10,075 nt of DNA from Desulfonatronovibrio sp. (lineage in GTDB: Bacteria > Desulfobacterota > Desulfovibrionia > Desulfovibrionales > Desulfonatronovibrionaceae), in assembly GCA_003558575.1 (NCBI GenBank), contig PWPY01000356.1, positions 1 through 10,075 on the forward strand, given 5' to 3'. Both the position numbers and the translations under genes were made by a program. Under the pieces are notes generated by a model. It had not been told where the DNA came from. It searched no databases and worked only from the letters and a program-made list of their open reading frames with translations. Below, piece by piece: positions 1-7,772 of this stretch. Within the stretch, counting starts at the first letter, position 1. Each line of letters opens with the position of its first letter.

Positions 1-692
1 CTGAAAGCCTCAATGCTTGTTTCGCCGAGAATATAAATGATTTTACCGTCTTCATTTGATGTATTGCCTAAGGCAATGCCTACACCAGTAAAGGAGAGGG
101 TCTGGCTGCGCCATCTGCCAGCTGCATAAGGATCATCCTCAAACCTGAAATGCGGGCTTACAAAAACATCTTCTTCTCTTGGGGGTGGGGAGGCGGCTGG
201 AGTCGGGCTTACCGGCTCAGGAGAAAGCTGAGCTGCTTCTTCTGGAATTACTCTGGCTACCAGTTCTGAAGCCAGGTTTTCTAAGGATGGAATCAGACCT
301 GATAATGAGGGCTGTCTGAGAATGGGGTCAAATTCTTCGTCAGAAGCAACAGTGTACACATCAAGGCTGGTCTCTTTGTCCATAATGGTTACAGATCCAT
401 AGACAAGGTAATCTGCGCCGAGTTTTGTCCTTATTTCCTGAGCCTGGGCGCTGTCTTCAGGAAGTTGGGATATTTTTCCACTAACCTGGCCTGTGGGAAT
501 AGAAGATATCTGGCCTGGCCTGGTGACCCTGGAACTAAGCATGGACTGAATACCTTGAGACAGATACTGGTATTCTTGAGGTCCATGTACTTCAAAGGGC
601 AGCACAGCAAATTTTTTGTCTGATTGTGCACTTATCTGGCTATTCATGAGAAAAAGAGCGAAAATCAGGAAAAGTAAAATTTTGAAACGCAT
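1..692 (-). CDS. Secreted TolB/FlgO-like protein with probable FG-GAP/VCBS repeat region (N-terminal part, 3' end outside window)
   Basis: Open from an ATG at 692 to the window edge, about 230 residues, no stop reached. A clean GGAGG at 700-704 lies 7 bases before the ATG. Residues 1-23 form a signal peptide: Arg2/Lys4, a Leu/Ile/Phe-rich core and a small-residue end (ISAQ), so export to the periplasm or surface is expected. Residues 28-35 (FAVLPFEV), the following segment ending near Leu52 and GADYLVYGSV at 92-101 have the pattern of the TolB/FlgO/CsgG-like N-terminal fold. A Pro/Ala/Glu-rich linker covers about 149-181. The last 35 residues (RWRS, then GVGIALGN and EDGKIIYILGE) resemble the opening of an FG-GAP/VCBS beta-propeller, though the calcium-binding Asp residues are mostly absent. 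Substrate and role are unknown; an envelope or surface binding function is inference. Secreted partial protein: firm. Domain names: moderate. Confidence 0.72.
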   Translation of the reverse strand, partial: MRFKILLFLIFALFLMNSQISAQSDKKFAVLPFEVHGPQEYQYLSQGIQSMLSSRVTRPGQISSIPTGQVSGKISQLPEDSAQAQEIRTKLGADYLVYGSVTIMDKETSLDVYTVASDEEFDPILRQPSLSGLIPSLENLASELVARVIPEEAAQLSPEPVSPTPAASPPPREEDVFVSPHFRFEDDPYAAGRWRSQTLSFTGVGIALGNTSNEDGKIIYILGETSIEAF

Positions 693-725
693 TATATATC
701 CTCCGGGTGAGCTGCTAAAATTTTG

Positions 726-754
726 ATTTTCAATCCTGAGTTCTGGTTTGTCAA
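726..754 (-). promoter_or_regulatory. Candidate sigma70 promoter for the secreted-protein gene
   Basis: On the minus strand a perfect TTGACA (754 to 749) is followed by a 17-base spacer and GAAAAT (731 to 726, four of six matches to TATAAT). The predicted start near 719 leaves a leader of about 26 bases containing the GGAGG before the ATG at 692. Box quality and geometry fit well; no experimental support. Confidence 0.55.
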
Positions 755-761
755 CAGAATA

Positions 762-780
762 ATCACTGATTCAGAGTGAT
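762..780. repeat. Inverted repeat in divergent spacer, possible operator
   Basis: ATCACT (762-767) and AGTGAT (775-780) are perfect inverted arms around 7 bases; an overlapping CTGA-T-TCAG dyad sits inside (766-774). The centre is about 50 bp upstream of the predicted start of the minus-strand gene, a usual place for an activator site, and about 140 bp before the plus-strand methyltransferase gene. No T-tract follows on either strand, so a DNA-binding site is likelier than a terminator. The regulator is unknown. Confidence 0.35.
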
Positions 781-908
781 GGATAAGAAATCAGATAGCA
801 ATTATTTCTTTACTATGCAAAACATTTTGGGCAAACAAATCCACTGAAACAATAGGACACACAGGAATATGCTTAAAAAGATGGCGAATCGTTACAAAGT
901 TTTTTACT

Positions 909-2168
909 ATGAATAAAGATAAAGAAACGGATTTCAAGCGCTGGTTCAGGATGAACTGTGCTCCTGGGGACAGGACAAAGGTCTTAGATCTTCTGAAAGC
1001 TGAAGGTTTTGAACCTTCAATGGTGCATCCCCCCACAGGGGCTATGCAGGTCAAGGAAGAATTCATTCCTTTGGGCAACAGTCTGGCCAACTATTTCGGT
1101 TTTATCTATGTTCAGGATATTTCGTCCATGCTGCCGGCAATATTTCTGAATCCATCAAAAGGTTCCACTGTTCTTGATTTATGTGCCAGCCCTGGAAGCA
1201 AAACTGGTCAGTTAGCCCATTTAACAGGCCAAGAAGGGCTTGTTATTGCCAATGAACCCAACTCATCAAGGCTGGCAACACTCAGATCAAACTTGCGGCG
1301 CCTGAATCTAATGAACGTGATAACTACGGGATATCCTGGTGAAGACTTTCCAGGACAGGGCGGTTTGTTTGACTATATCCTTCTTGATGTGCCCTGCAGC
1401 GGCTGGGGAACTTTAAACAAAAACCCTGAGGCAGCCCGCATGTGGACCATAGAAAGACTGGCCCCACTGGTGTCACTGCAGAAAAAACTCCTTGAAAACG
1501 CAGCTAAGCTTCTAACGCCTGGTGGCAAGTTGGTATATTCCACCTGTACCACGAATGAACAGGAAAATGAAGAGCAAATACTTTTTGCTGTGGAGGAGCT
1601 TGGTTTGAAAGTGATTGAGCAGGATAATAACTATGCTGAAAATATGATCTGTTCTGATTTTCAACAAAATATGACCGGCACGTTTAGAGTTAAAGGGTCT
1701 TCAATTGGCGGACAGGATTTTTTTATGGCTGCGTTGACATCTGCTGATACTCAAGAAATAGTGAGCGCCAGATATTTCCGTAAAAAAACAGTTCCAACAC
1801 TTGTGGAATATTGCAATAATATGAGTGAAATCTCCTGGGGAAGGCTCTGGGATTTTTCCGGCAATATTTTTTTTGTGCCTGAAAAGGCCTGGAAGTATAT
1901 TGAAAAGGGCATTACTGCTCAGGGAACCCACGTGGGCAGACAGAAAAAGGGAAATCTGATTCTTAACCCAAGAATGAGGATGTTTCTGCCTGAAGAAAAA
2001 TCTGAGCACTCCTTTACAGCCCAAAGCCATGGTCAGGTTGAGAATTTGATTCAGGGGCAGAGCCTGAGTTTTGATACCAAAGATAAACTTGTGCAGTTTT
2101 ACTGGAATGATCTGGGCCTTGGATGGTTGAAAAGCCGGAATAACAGGTTGTTCTGGTCAGACAGGTAG
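909..2168 (+). CDS. RsmB/NOP-family 5-methylcytosine RNA methyltransferase, RsmF-like
   Basis: A 419-residue SAM-dependent enzyme expected to methylate C5 of a cytosine in rRNA (RsmF/YebU acts on 16S rRNA), in the cytoplasm. An N-terminal RNA-contact segment ends in PLGNSL and YVQDISSMLP (54-76). The SAM site is VLDLCASPGSKTGQLA (88-103). Motif IV is DVPCSG (160-165) with Cys163, and motif VI is STCT (211-214) with Cys213; these match the helper and nucleophilic cysteines of the family. Residues beyond about 290 form a C-terminal region ending in LGLGWLKSRNNRL, like the PUA-type tail of RsmF, which separates it from RsmB. No Shine-Dalgarno precedes the ATG at 909, and the frame is open upstream to a TGA at 777 without a good start codon, so the start is less certain than the function. 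First gene of a plus-strand cluster. A tRNA target cannot be excluded. Confidence 0.88.
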   Translation: MNKDKETDFKRWFRMNCAPGDRTKVLDLLKAEGFEPSMVHPPTGAMQVKEEFIPLGNSLANYFGFIYVQDISSMLPAIFLNPSKGSTVLDLCASPGSKTGQLAHLTGQEGLVIANEPNSSRLATLRSNLRRLNLMNVITTGYPGEDFPGQGGLFDYILLDVPCSGWGTLNKNPEAARMWTIERLAPLVSLQKKLLENAAKLLTPGGKLVYSTCTTNEQENEEQILFAVEELGLKVIEQDNNYAENMICSDFQQNMTGTFRVKGSSIGGQDFFMAALTSADTQEIVSARYFRKKTVPTLVEYCNNMSEISWGRLWDFSGNIFFVPEKAWKYIEKGITAQGTHVGRQKKGNLILNPRMRMFLPEEKSEHSFTAQSHGQVENLIQGQSLSFDTKDKLVQFYWNDLGLGWLKSRNNRLFWSDR

Positions 2169-2208
2169 TTTTGTCAGTAAGTTTTGAGAGTAAGAAAATA
2201 ATGTTACC

Positions 2209-2215
2209 AAGGTGG
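2209..2215 (+). promoter_or_regulatory. Ribosome binding site favouring the ATG at 2221
   Basis: AAGGTGG ends 5 bases before the ATG at 2221, a normal distance. The in-frame GTG at 2212 lies inside this motif and has no purine-rich site of its own, so the GTG start, three residues longer, is less likely. Confidence 0.6.
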
Positions 2216-2220
2216 ACAGT

Positions 2221-2976
2221 ATGATTGGACATAAGCGACGATTGGGCCGTTTTTTTGATACTGAGAAGAATATTACAATGATATTGCCCATGGACCATGG
2301 GGTTAGTGAGGGGCTCATTTCAGGCCTTGATGAAATGGGCAGGTTTATTAGCGGATTATCCCAAACCCCTGTAAGAGCCGTGGTCCTGCATAAAGGTATG
2401 GCCATGGAATATTCCTCTCATTTGAGTTTTAACCAGAATCTGGTTGTACATTTATCAGCCGGGACCAAACATGGAATACCTTCCTACAATAAAAGTCTTG
2501 TATGTTCTGTACAGGAAGCTTTAAGACTTGGAGCGGATGCAGTGTCCGTGCATATCAATATCGGAAATGATCTTGAAGACAGGATGCTTGCTGATCTAGG
2601 TATGGTGATTGATGAGGCGCACCAGCTGGGCTTGCCTGTTCTGGCAATGATTTACGCACGCGGCGGGCAGATTATCAATGAACTCGATCCTGCTTTGGTG
2701 GCCCACTGTATAAGACTTGGAGCTGAAATGGGTGCTGACATGATAAAAGTTCCTTTCAGCGGTGAAGGAAAAGTTTTTGCCAGGGCCGTTGGCAACTGCC
2801 CTGTTCCAGTAGTTATTGCAGGAGGACCCAGACAAAATGATTTTGAGAATTTTTGTGTTATGATCAAAAAAGCCATTGATAGCGGAGCAAGGGGAGTAAG
2901 CATCGGCAGGAATATTTTTCAACATCCAAAGCCTTTTGAGGCTTTGGATAAATTATGGAAATTTATGTCAGGATAG
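2221..2976 (+). CDS. DhnA-family class I aldolase, 2-amino-3,7-dideoxy-D-threo-hept-6-ulosonate synthase-like
   Basis: 251 residues from the ATG at 2221 (254 if the GTG at 2212 is used), the full length of this TIM-barrel family. Members make a Schiff base with a barrel lysine and act either as archaeal-type fructose-bisphosphate aldolase or as ADH synthase, the first step of the alternative 3-dehydroquinate route to aromatic amino acids in methanogens and some sulfate reducers. The MIGHKRRLGR N-terminus, PMDHGV (Asp25), AMIYARG (Tyr145, proton donor), MIKVPFSGE (Lys176, Schiff base) and the phosphate-binding IAGGP and SIGRNIFQH segments are all present, so it should be active. The overall sequence is closer in feel to ADH synthase, but no aroB'-type partner is in the window. 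It starts 52 bp after the methyltransferase gene and ends 11 bp before moeA. Family: firm. Substrate: open. Confidence 0.82.
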   Translation: MIGHKRRLGRFFDTEKNITMILPMDHGVSEGLISGLDEMGRFISGLSQTPVRAVVLHKGMAMEYSSHLSFNQNLVVHLSAGTKHGIPSYNKSLVCSVQEALRLGADAVSVHINIGNDLEDRMLADLGMVIDEAHQLGLPVLAMIYARGGQIINELDPALVAHCIRLGAEMGADMIKVPFSGEGKVFARAVGNCPVPVVIAGGPRQNDFENFCVMIKKAIDSGARGVSIGRNIFQHPKPFEALDKLWKFMSG

Positions 2977-2987
2977 GATGATTTTAA

Positions 2988-4223
2988 ATGGAAGATTTTT
3001 TCAATGTGCTCAAGGTTAAAGATTTTATAACCATTCTTAAGGCATTACCCGTGGGTGGAAAGCAAGAGGTAAAACTTGCACAAGCTCGTGGACGCTATCT
3101 TGCTGAAGATATAGTTTCTTTTGAATATCTACCTGCTACCAACCGTTCAAGCATGGATGGCTATGCTGTCCGCTCCAAGGATACATTTGGAGCAAGTGAG
3201 GCCAATCCTGTTTATTTAGAAATATCAGGTCAGGTGGCTATTGATGAAATCCCTCAGGACAGGCTTGAATCAGGCTTGTGTGTCAGAATTGTCACAGGAT
3301 CAACACTCCCCCCAGGAGCAGACAGTGTGGTCATGGTGGAACATGCCCATGAAATGGGCGGACAAACTGTTGAAATCAGAAAGCCGGTTGCCCCTTGGGA
3401 AAATGTGATGCTCAAAGGGGAGGACATTACATCTAACGATGTTGCCCTCAGAGCCGGTGTGAAGGTCTCAGCTCCCAGGGCAGGTATTCTGGCTGCTCTG
3501 GGCAGGGAAAAGGTAGATATTGGAGTCGCGCCACGGGTTGGAATCATTTCCACAGGTGATGAACTTGTGCCCATAAGCCAGACACCTGCCCCGGGCTATA
3601 TAAGAGATGTTAATTCTCACACCCTGGCCCATATTGCAGCGGAAGAGGGTTGTGAGGTAAATATATATGGAATTGTTCCGGATCTAAAGGATGAGGTGCA
3701 GGCCAGCCTGGTCAAAGCTTTGGATGAGAACGATGTTGTTCTGGTTTCAGGCGGAAGTTCAGTGGGGAACAGGGACTTTACTTTAACAGCATTGTCAGGA
3801 ATAGAAGGCATGGAGGTTATTGTTCATGGTCTTGCTTTGAGCCCTGGGAAGCCAACGATTTTTGCCAGGAAAGGAGATAAATATGTCTGGGGCTTGCCTG
3901 GACAGGTGACCTCTGCCCAGATTGTCATGCTGATCCTGGTCATTCCATTCCTCAGACATCTCCAGGGCAAGTCAGATTCATTTGATCTAAATAAAGATTT
4001 TTTTTTAAGAGCCAGGCTTTCCAGAAATATTGCCTCTAAGTATGGTCGCGAGGACTATGTGAGAGTCAGACTAAAGAAAGATGGTACCCGGATAATTGCT
4101 GTTCCGGTTCCGGGAAAGTCCGGACTTTTAAAGACACTTCTGGAAGCTGATGGTATAATCAGGATTGCTGAAAATTGCGAAGGCTTGTCACAGGACGACG
4201 AGGTCATGGTCAGATTGGTTTGA
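2988..4223 (+). CDS. moeA: Molybdopterin molybdenumtransferase MoeA
   Basis: 411 residues, the usual MoeA length. MoeA inserts molybdate into adenylylated molybdopterin in the last step of molybdenum cofactor synthesis, in the cytoplasm; sulfate reducers need the cofactor for formate dehydrogenases and similar enzymes. Seen: RSSMDGYAV (Asp57), IVTGSTLPPGAD (103-112), KGEDI (143-147), the MoCF-binding core PRVGIISTGDEL (182-193, Asp191), SGGSSVGNRDF (254-264, Asp263) and LSPGKPTIFA (284-293). The next loop reads GLPGQVTSA (302-310), where most MoeA proteins have GLPGNPVSA. Domain IV fills the C-terminus. An AGGA-type site precedes the ATG, and the 11-bp gap to the aldolase gene indicates co-transcription. 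The active-site set is complete, so the protein should work; the altered loop may mark a lineage or a tungstate/molybdate preference, which is inference. Confidence 0.93.
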   Translation: MEDFFNVLKVKDFITILKALPVGGKQEVKLAQARGRYLAEDIVSFEYLPATNRSSMDGYAVRSKDTFGASEANPVYLEISGQVAIDEIPQDRLESGLCVRIVTGSTLPPGADSVVMVEHAHEMGGQTVEIRKPVAPWENVMLKGEDITSNDVALRAGVKVSAPRAGILAALGREKVDIGVAPRVGIISTGDELVPISQTPAPGYIRDVNSHTLAHIAAEEGCEVNIYGIVPDLKDEVQASLVKALDENDVVLVSGGSSVGNRDFTLTALSGIEGMEVIVHGLALSPGKPTIFARKGDKYVWGLPGQVTSAQIVMLILVIPFLRHLQGKSDSFDLNKDFFLRARLSRNIASKYGREDYVRVRLKKDGTRIIAVPVPGKSGLLKTLLEADGIIRIAENCEGLSQDDEVMVRLV

Positions 4224-4252
4224 TTTGGGGTAACTGTTCACCATGTTATTAG

Positions 4253-4282
4253 GCAAGTCTTTAGCTTGCGCCAATTTCTTTT
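4253..4282 (+). terminator. Weak candidate terminator after moeA
   Basis: GCAAG (4253-4257) pairs with CTTGC (4265-4269) around a 7-base loop; a T-rich run (TTTCTTTTT) starts about 5 bases after the stem. It would end the plus-strand cluster, but it overlaps the 3' end of the convergent methyltransferase gene. The short stem and the gap before the T-run make it weak. Confidence 0.28.
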
Positions 4283-4998
4283 TCAAAAGCCATGAGAGGA
4301 GTTTTCAGAGGGGCTTCTTCAAGGAGCTCTACTCTGATCGCAATAAATGAACCTGCGCAGGGAGGCCAGAACAGTCTGTTTACTGGTTTGAACAGCCAGT
4401 GGTCTTTCCACATGAATTTGGAGCCTGGCAGCACAGATAATGAGTATGTTTTTCTTGGCCCCATGGTCTTGTTGATCATCTTTATTATTTCATTATGGGT
4501 AAACCATCTGGCTTTGGCTAGGATTCCAGTCCTGCTGGCCCTTAATGTCTTTTTTTTGAGATAATAAAGGGAGTTCTTGTTTAGAAAACATATGAGAATT
4601 CCCTTTTTTGTTACCCTGGCTGCCTCTTTAAGAACTTCCAAGGGATCAGGACAAAATTCCAAAACATTGATCATGGCTGAGAAGTCAAACTCATTGTCAT
4701 CAAAGGGCAGGTATTGAGCCTTGCCGAGATGAAGATCAGCCTTATTACCCATTTTTTCTCTAACCCTGGCCAGCATATGAGCTGATGCATCTATTCCGTA
4801 GACATCAAAGCCTGATTGCCAGAATAGTTCCAGAAACACGCCGGTTCCGCATCCAATATCAAGAAGACTTTGCTTTCGTCTGGGCCATGCAGAAACCATG
4901 TACTGAATAAGTTTTTTTTCCTGGGCAAAAGCAAATTGCCCGGCCTCAGTTTCAAACCAGTGCTCATATGCTTTGACGATTTTTTCTGAATCAAACAT
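4261..4998 (-). CDS. Class I SAM-dependent methyltransferase (Methyltransf_11 type), substrate unknown
   Basis: 245 residues from the ATG at 4998; the frame stays open to another ATG at 5040 (259 residues). The shorter form is preferred because ilvD ends in TGA at 5002-5000 and TGAAATG leaves one base between stop and start, the usual sign of translational coupling, while the longer form would overlap conserved ilvD coding. The Rossmann fold is clear: motif I LLDIGCGTGVF (45-55), an acidic ribose-binding Asp70 in GIDAS, then YLPFDDNEFDFSAMINVLEF and LEVLKEAARVTKKGILI in the order of motifs II to IV. The C-terminal 80 residues are basic and aromatic and show nothing diagnostic. Last gene of the minus-strand operon, converging on moeA. 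Candidate substrates include quinones, small metabolites and lipids; nothing in the sequence chooses between them. Confidence 0.85.
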   Translation of the reverse strand: MFDSEKIVKAYEHWFETEAGQFAFAQEKKLIQYMVSAWPRRKQSLLDIGCGTGVFLELFWQSGFDVYGIDASAHMLARVREKMGNKADLHLGKAQYLPFDDNEFDFSAMINVLEFCPDPLEVLKEAARVTKKGILICFLNKNSLYYLKKKTLRASRTGILAKARWFTHNEIIKMINKTMGPRKTYSLSVLPGSKFMWKDHWLFKPVNRLFWPPCAGSFIAIRVELLEEAPLKTPLMAFEKEIGAS

Positions 4999-4999
4999 T

Positions 5000-6667
5000 T
5001 CAGATTCTGTATGCAGCTCCAGAAGCTGCCGATCCTGCATCCCTGCTGTAGCGTTTAAGAAATGAAGATTTTATTTCCTTGTGATAAGGTTTGTGTTCTT
5101 TTCTTCTTTTTTCAATTTCTTTTTCATCCAATTGGAGAATCAGGTCGCCTTTGAATATATCTATGTGAATCTGGTCTCCTTCCTGCACCAAGCCAATGAG
5201 TCCTCCTTCTGCAGCTTCGGGAGAAACATGTCCAATGGCCGCACCTCTGGTCCCACCGCTGAACCTTCCGTCAGTGATGAGGGCTACATGTCTGTCCAGA
5301 TCCATCCCGGCTATGGATGAGGTGGGAGTAAGCATTTCGCGCATCCCGGGTCCACCTTTTGGGCCTTCGTTTCTAATGACAATGATATCGCCTTTGTTAA
5401 TTTTGCCGCTGAGAATGGTTTCTACAGCTTCTTCTTCACTTTCAAAGACCCTGGCCGGACCCGTTCTGACCATCATCTCAGGGGCAACAGCCGACTGTTT
5501 GACAACTGCTCCCTGCGGAGCAAGATTTCCTTTGAGGATGGCAATTCCCCCTTCATTGGAATATGGGTCATTTACAGGCCGAATTATCTTATAGTCTCTT
5601 ACTTTTGCATTGAGATCTTTGATGTTTTTTCCCCATGATTTGCCGGTTGCAGTGACAGCATTGAGATCAAAGACATTGTTTTTTGAAAGTTCAGAAACAA
5701 TTGCAGGGATTCCTCCGGCACGGTGCAGATCTTCAATGTGATGTGGGCCAGCAGGTGATAATCTGCACAGGTTTGGCGTTTTTTTGCTCATTACATCAAA
5801 GATATCTAAGTTGAGATCTAAGCCAGCTTCAGCAAAAATAGCTGGAAGGTGCAAAACAGTATTGGTGGAGCACCCCAGGGCCATGTCCACAGCTACTGCA
5901 TTGGCAATGCTTTTGGGATTGATTATGTCCCTTGGCTTAATATCCTTACCCAGCAGTTCCATAACTTTCATTCCTGCGGTTTTGGCAAGCCTGATGCGAG
6001 CACTGCTGACAGCTGGAATGGTTCCATTGCCCGGCAATGCAAGGCCAATGGCCTCTGACAGACAGTTCATGGAATTGGCTGTGAACATGCCAGAGCATGA
6101 ACCGCATCCTGGACAGGCGTTTTCTTCCAGTTGCTCCAGTTCCTCCTGGGTCATTCTGCCTCTTTTTACTTTTCCCACGCCTTCAAATACAGAAATGAGG
6201 TCTACGGATTCTCCCTGAAATTCTCCAGCTAACATGGGCCCTCCGCTGATAATCAGAGAGGGAATATTAATTCTCAGCATGGCCATGAGCATTCCGGGAA
6301 CAACCTTGTCACAGTTGGGGATGAGAACCATAGCGTCAAATGGATGAGCTGTGGCCATTATTTCCACGGAATCAGCAATAAGTTCCCGGCTGGGAAGGCT
6401 GAAACGCATACCTTCATGATTCATGGCCAGTCCATCACACACTCCAATGGTAGAAAATTCAACAGGGGTTCCTCCGGCCATTCTGATTCCTGCTTTTACA
6501 GCAGCTGATATCCGGTCCAGGTTAATGTGTCCGGGTACTATTTCATTGGCAGAATTGGCCACTCCTATGAGGGGTCTGTTTATTTCTTCCCTGGTCATAC
6601 CCAGGGCATGCAGAAGTGAACGGTGAGGTGCTTTTTCAATCCCTTTGGTCATTTTGTGACTTCGCAT
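5000..6667 (-). CDS. ilvD: Dihydroxy-acid dehydratase IlvD
   Basis: 555 residues, normal length. It dehydrates 2,3-dihydroxyisovalerate and 2,3-dihydroxy-3-methylvalerate to the 2-keto acids that lead to valine, leucine and isoleucine, in the cytoplasm. Seen: [13 protein letters not shown] (90-102), [11 protein letters not shown] (118-128, Cys119), [16 protein letters not shown] (185-200) and [11 protein letters not shown] (465-475), whose Ser470 is the expected catalytic base. Position 46 is Gly in VPGH, as in E. coli IlvD with its oxygen-labile [4Fe-4S] cluster, where plant and mycobacterial [2Fe-2S] enzymes have Cys; a [4Fe-4S] cluster is therefore inferred and suits an anaerobe. The start is fixed by AAAGAGG five bases before the ATG. 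It lies 46 bp after tsaD, with no room for a classical ilv attenuator or T-box, and is coupled to the methyltransferase downstream. Confidence 0.97.
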   Translation of the reverse strand: MRSHKMTKGIEKAPHRSLLHALGMTREEINRPLIGVANSANEIVPGHINLDRISAAVKAGIRMAGGTPVEFSTIGVCDGLAMNHEGMRFSLPSRELIADSVEIMATAHPFDAMVLIPNCDKVVPGMLMAMLRINIPSLIISGGPMLAGEFQGESVDLISVFEGVGKVKRGRMTQEELEQLEENACPGCGSCSGMFTANSMNCLSEAIGLALPGNGTIPAVSSARIRLAKTAGMKVMELLGKDIKPRDIINPKSIANAVAVDMALGCSTNTVLHLPAIFAEAGLDLNLDIFDVMSKKTPNLCRLSPAGPHHIEDLHRAGGIPAIVSELSKNNVFDLNAVTATGKSWGKNIKDLNAKVRDYKIIRPVNDPYSNEGGIAILKGNLAPQGAVVKQSAVAPEMMVRTGPARVFESEEEAVETILSGKINKGDIIVIRNEGPKGGPGMREMLTPTSSIAGMDLDRHVALITDGRFSGGTRGAAIGHVSPEAAEGGLIGLVQEGDQIHIDIFKGDLILQLDEKEIEKRRKEHKPYHKEIKSSFLKRYSRDAGSAASGAAYRI

Positions 6668-6713
6668 AAAAACCTCTTTAGCAAAAAATTATTAATTGAA
6701 AAAAAATACATAA

Positions 6714-7772
6714 TTATTCAGATTCAGAATAATCCCAGGGAATTGGTTTCCCACGGGGGATAGCTTCCAGGTCAAGGGAGTGATGCAAACCTTTTTGTGC
6801 AAGAAGATATCCATACCAGGCCACCATAGCTGCATTGTCAGTACACAGAGAAAGTTCAGGCATTACGAGTTCGAGATTGTGCTCATGGGCCAAGTTATTC
6901 AGGGTTTTTCTGATGAGTGTATTGGCAGCTACTCCTCCAGCAAGAATAAGGCTTTTTACAGGATTTTTTTTCAAGGCCCTTTTAACCTTGATGCTCAGAG
7001 ACTGGGCAATGGACCAGTTGTAAGAAGCGCAGACAGCTGCCAGTTTTTGTGAAGGGATAAAATCATCATCAATAACAGAGTCTTGATCAAGTATAAGATC
7101 AGGATTGTTTCTGACATGGTAGACCATGGCAGTCTTGATGCCACTGAAGCTGAAATCAAGGTTGGAATTATCCAGATAAGGCCGGGGAAACATTTTTTCA
7201 TCAGGGGTAGACAGGGAAGCAAAACGGTCAATGAAAACCCCTCCCGGATATGGAATATTAAGTGTCTTTGCAGCTTTATCAAAGGCTTCACCCGCGGCAT
7301 CATCTAAGGTTCGGCCTAAAAGTTTGAATTCAAAAGGGCTTTTAATGAGGTAAATATTGGTATGTCCACCTGAAACCAGGAGCCCCATAGCAGGGAACAT
7401 TATCTGTTGTTTCAGACCTGGAGCCATGAGATGGGCATAAAGGTGATTTACCCCGATAAGAGGTATGTTTCTGGCAAGACAGATGCCCTTGGCAAAACTC
7501 AGGCCAATAAGAAGACAGCCAAGGAGTCCTGGTCCTCTTGTAACAGCCACTGCCTGAATATCCTTGTGTGAAACACGGGTTTCGTTGAGGAGACTTTTGT
7601 AGAGGGGGTAAAGTTTGTTTAAGTGTTCTCTTGAAGCTATTTCCGGAACCACACCACCAAAGACAGAATGCATATCTATCTGGGAATAAGTATGCTGACC
7701 CAGGAGAGAATTATTATCTACCAGGGCCAGGGATGTTTCATCACAGGAAGTTTCAATGCCAAGGCAAAGCAT
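6714..7772 (-). CDS. tsaD: tRNA N6-threonylcarbamoyladenosine transferase subunit TsaD
   Basis: 352 residues. With TsaB and TsaE, TsaD transfers the threonylcarbamoyl group from threonylcarbamoyl-AMP to A37 of ANN-decoding tRNAs. The ASKHA fold is intact: GIETSCDETS (5-14), the metal-binding NHLYAHLMAP (His110, His114), VSGGHTNIY (133-141), LGRTLDDAAGEAFDKAAK (152-169), SGIKTAM, LAGGVAANTLIR (277-288) and LCTDNAAM with the third metal ligand Asp312. The ATG is part of TAATG, overlapping the fbp stop, and no strong Shine-Dalgarno is seen, so translation probably relies on ribosomes finishing fbp. The partners tsaB, tsaC and tsaE are not in the window. Confidence 0.97.
   Translation of the reverse strand: MLCLGIETSCDETSLALVDNNSLLGQHTYSQIDMHSVFGGVVPEIASREHLNKLYPLYKSLLNETRVSHKDIQAVAVTRGPGLLGCLLIGLSFAKGICLARNIPLIGVNHLYAHLMAPGLKQQIMFPAMGLLVSGGHTNIYLIKSPFEFKLLGRTLDDAAGEAFDKAAKTLNIPYPGGVFIDRFASLSTPDEKMFPRPYLDNSNLDFSFSGIKTAMVYHVRNNPDLILDQDSVIDDDFIPSQKLAAVCASYNWSIAQSLSIKVKRALKKNPVKSLILAGGVAANTLIRKTLNNLAHEHNLELVMPELSLCTDNAAMVAWYGYLLAQKGLHHSLDLEAIPRGKPIPWDYSESE

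Noticed and set aside
791..1090. Minus-strand frame of 99 codons across the start of the RsmF-like gene
   Set aside because: Mostly the complement of a conserved coding sequence, with no ribosome site and no recognisable protein pattern.
4999..5040. Longer start for the methyltransferase at 5040, overlapping ilvD by 41 bases
   Set aside because: The extra 14 residues share bases with conserved ilvD coding, and CAGGG abuts that ATG with no spacing; the ATG at 4998 sits one base after the ilvD stop.
5196..5594. Plus-strand frames of up to 144 codons opposite ilvD (also 5784-6218)
   Set aside because: Antisense shadows of a fully conserved gene, rich in Ser/Pro, without ribosome sites.
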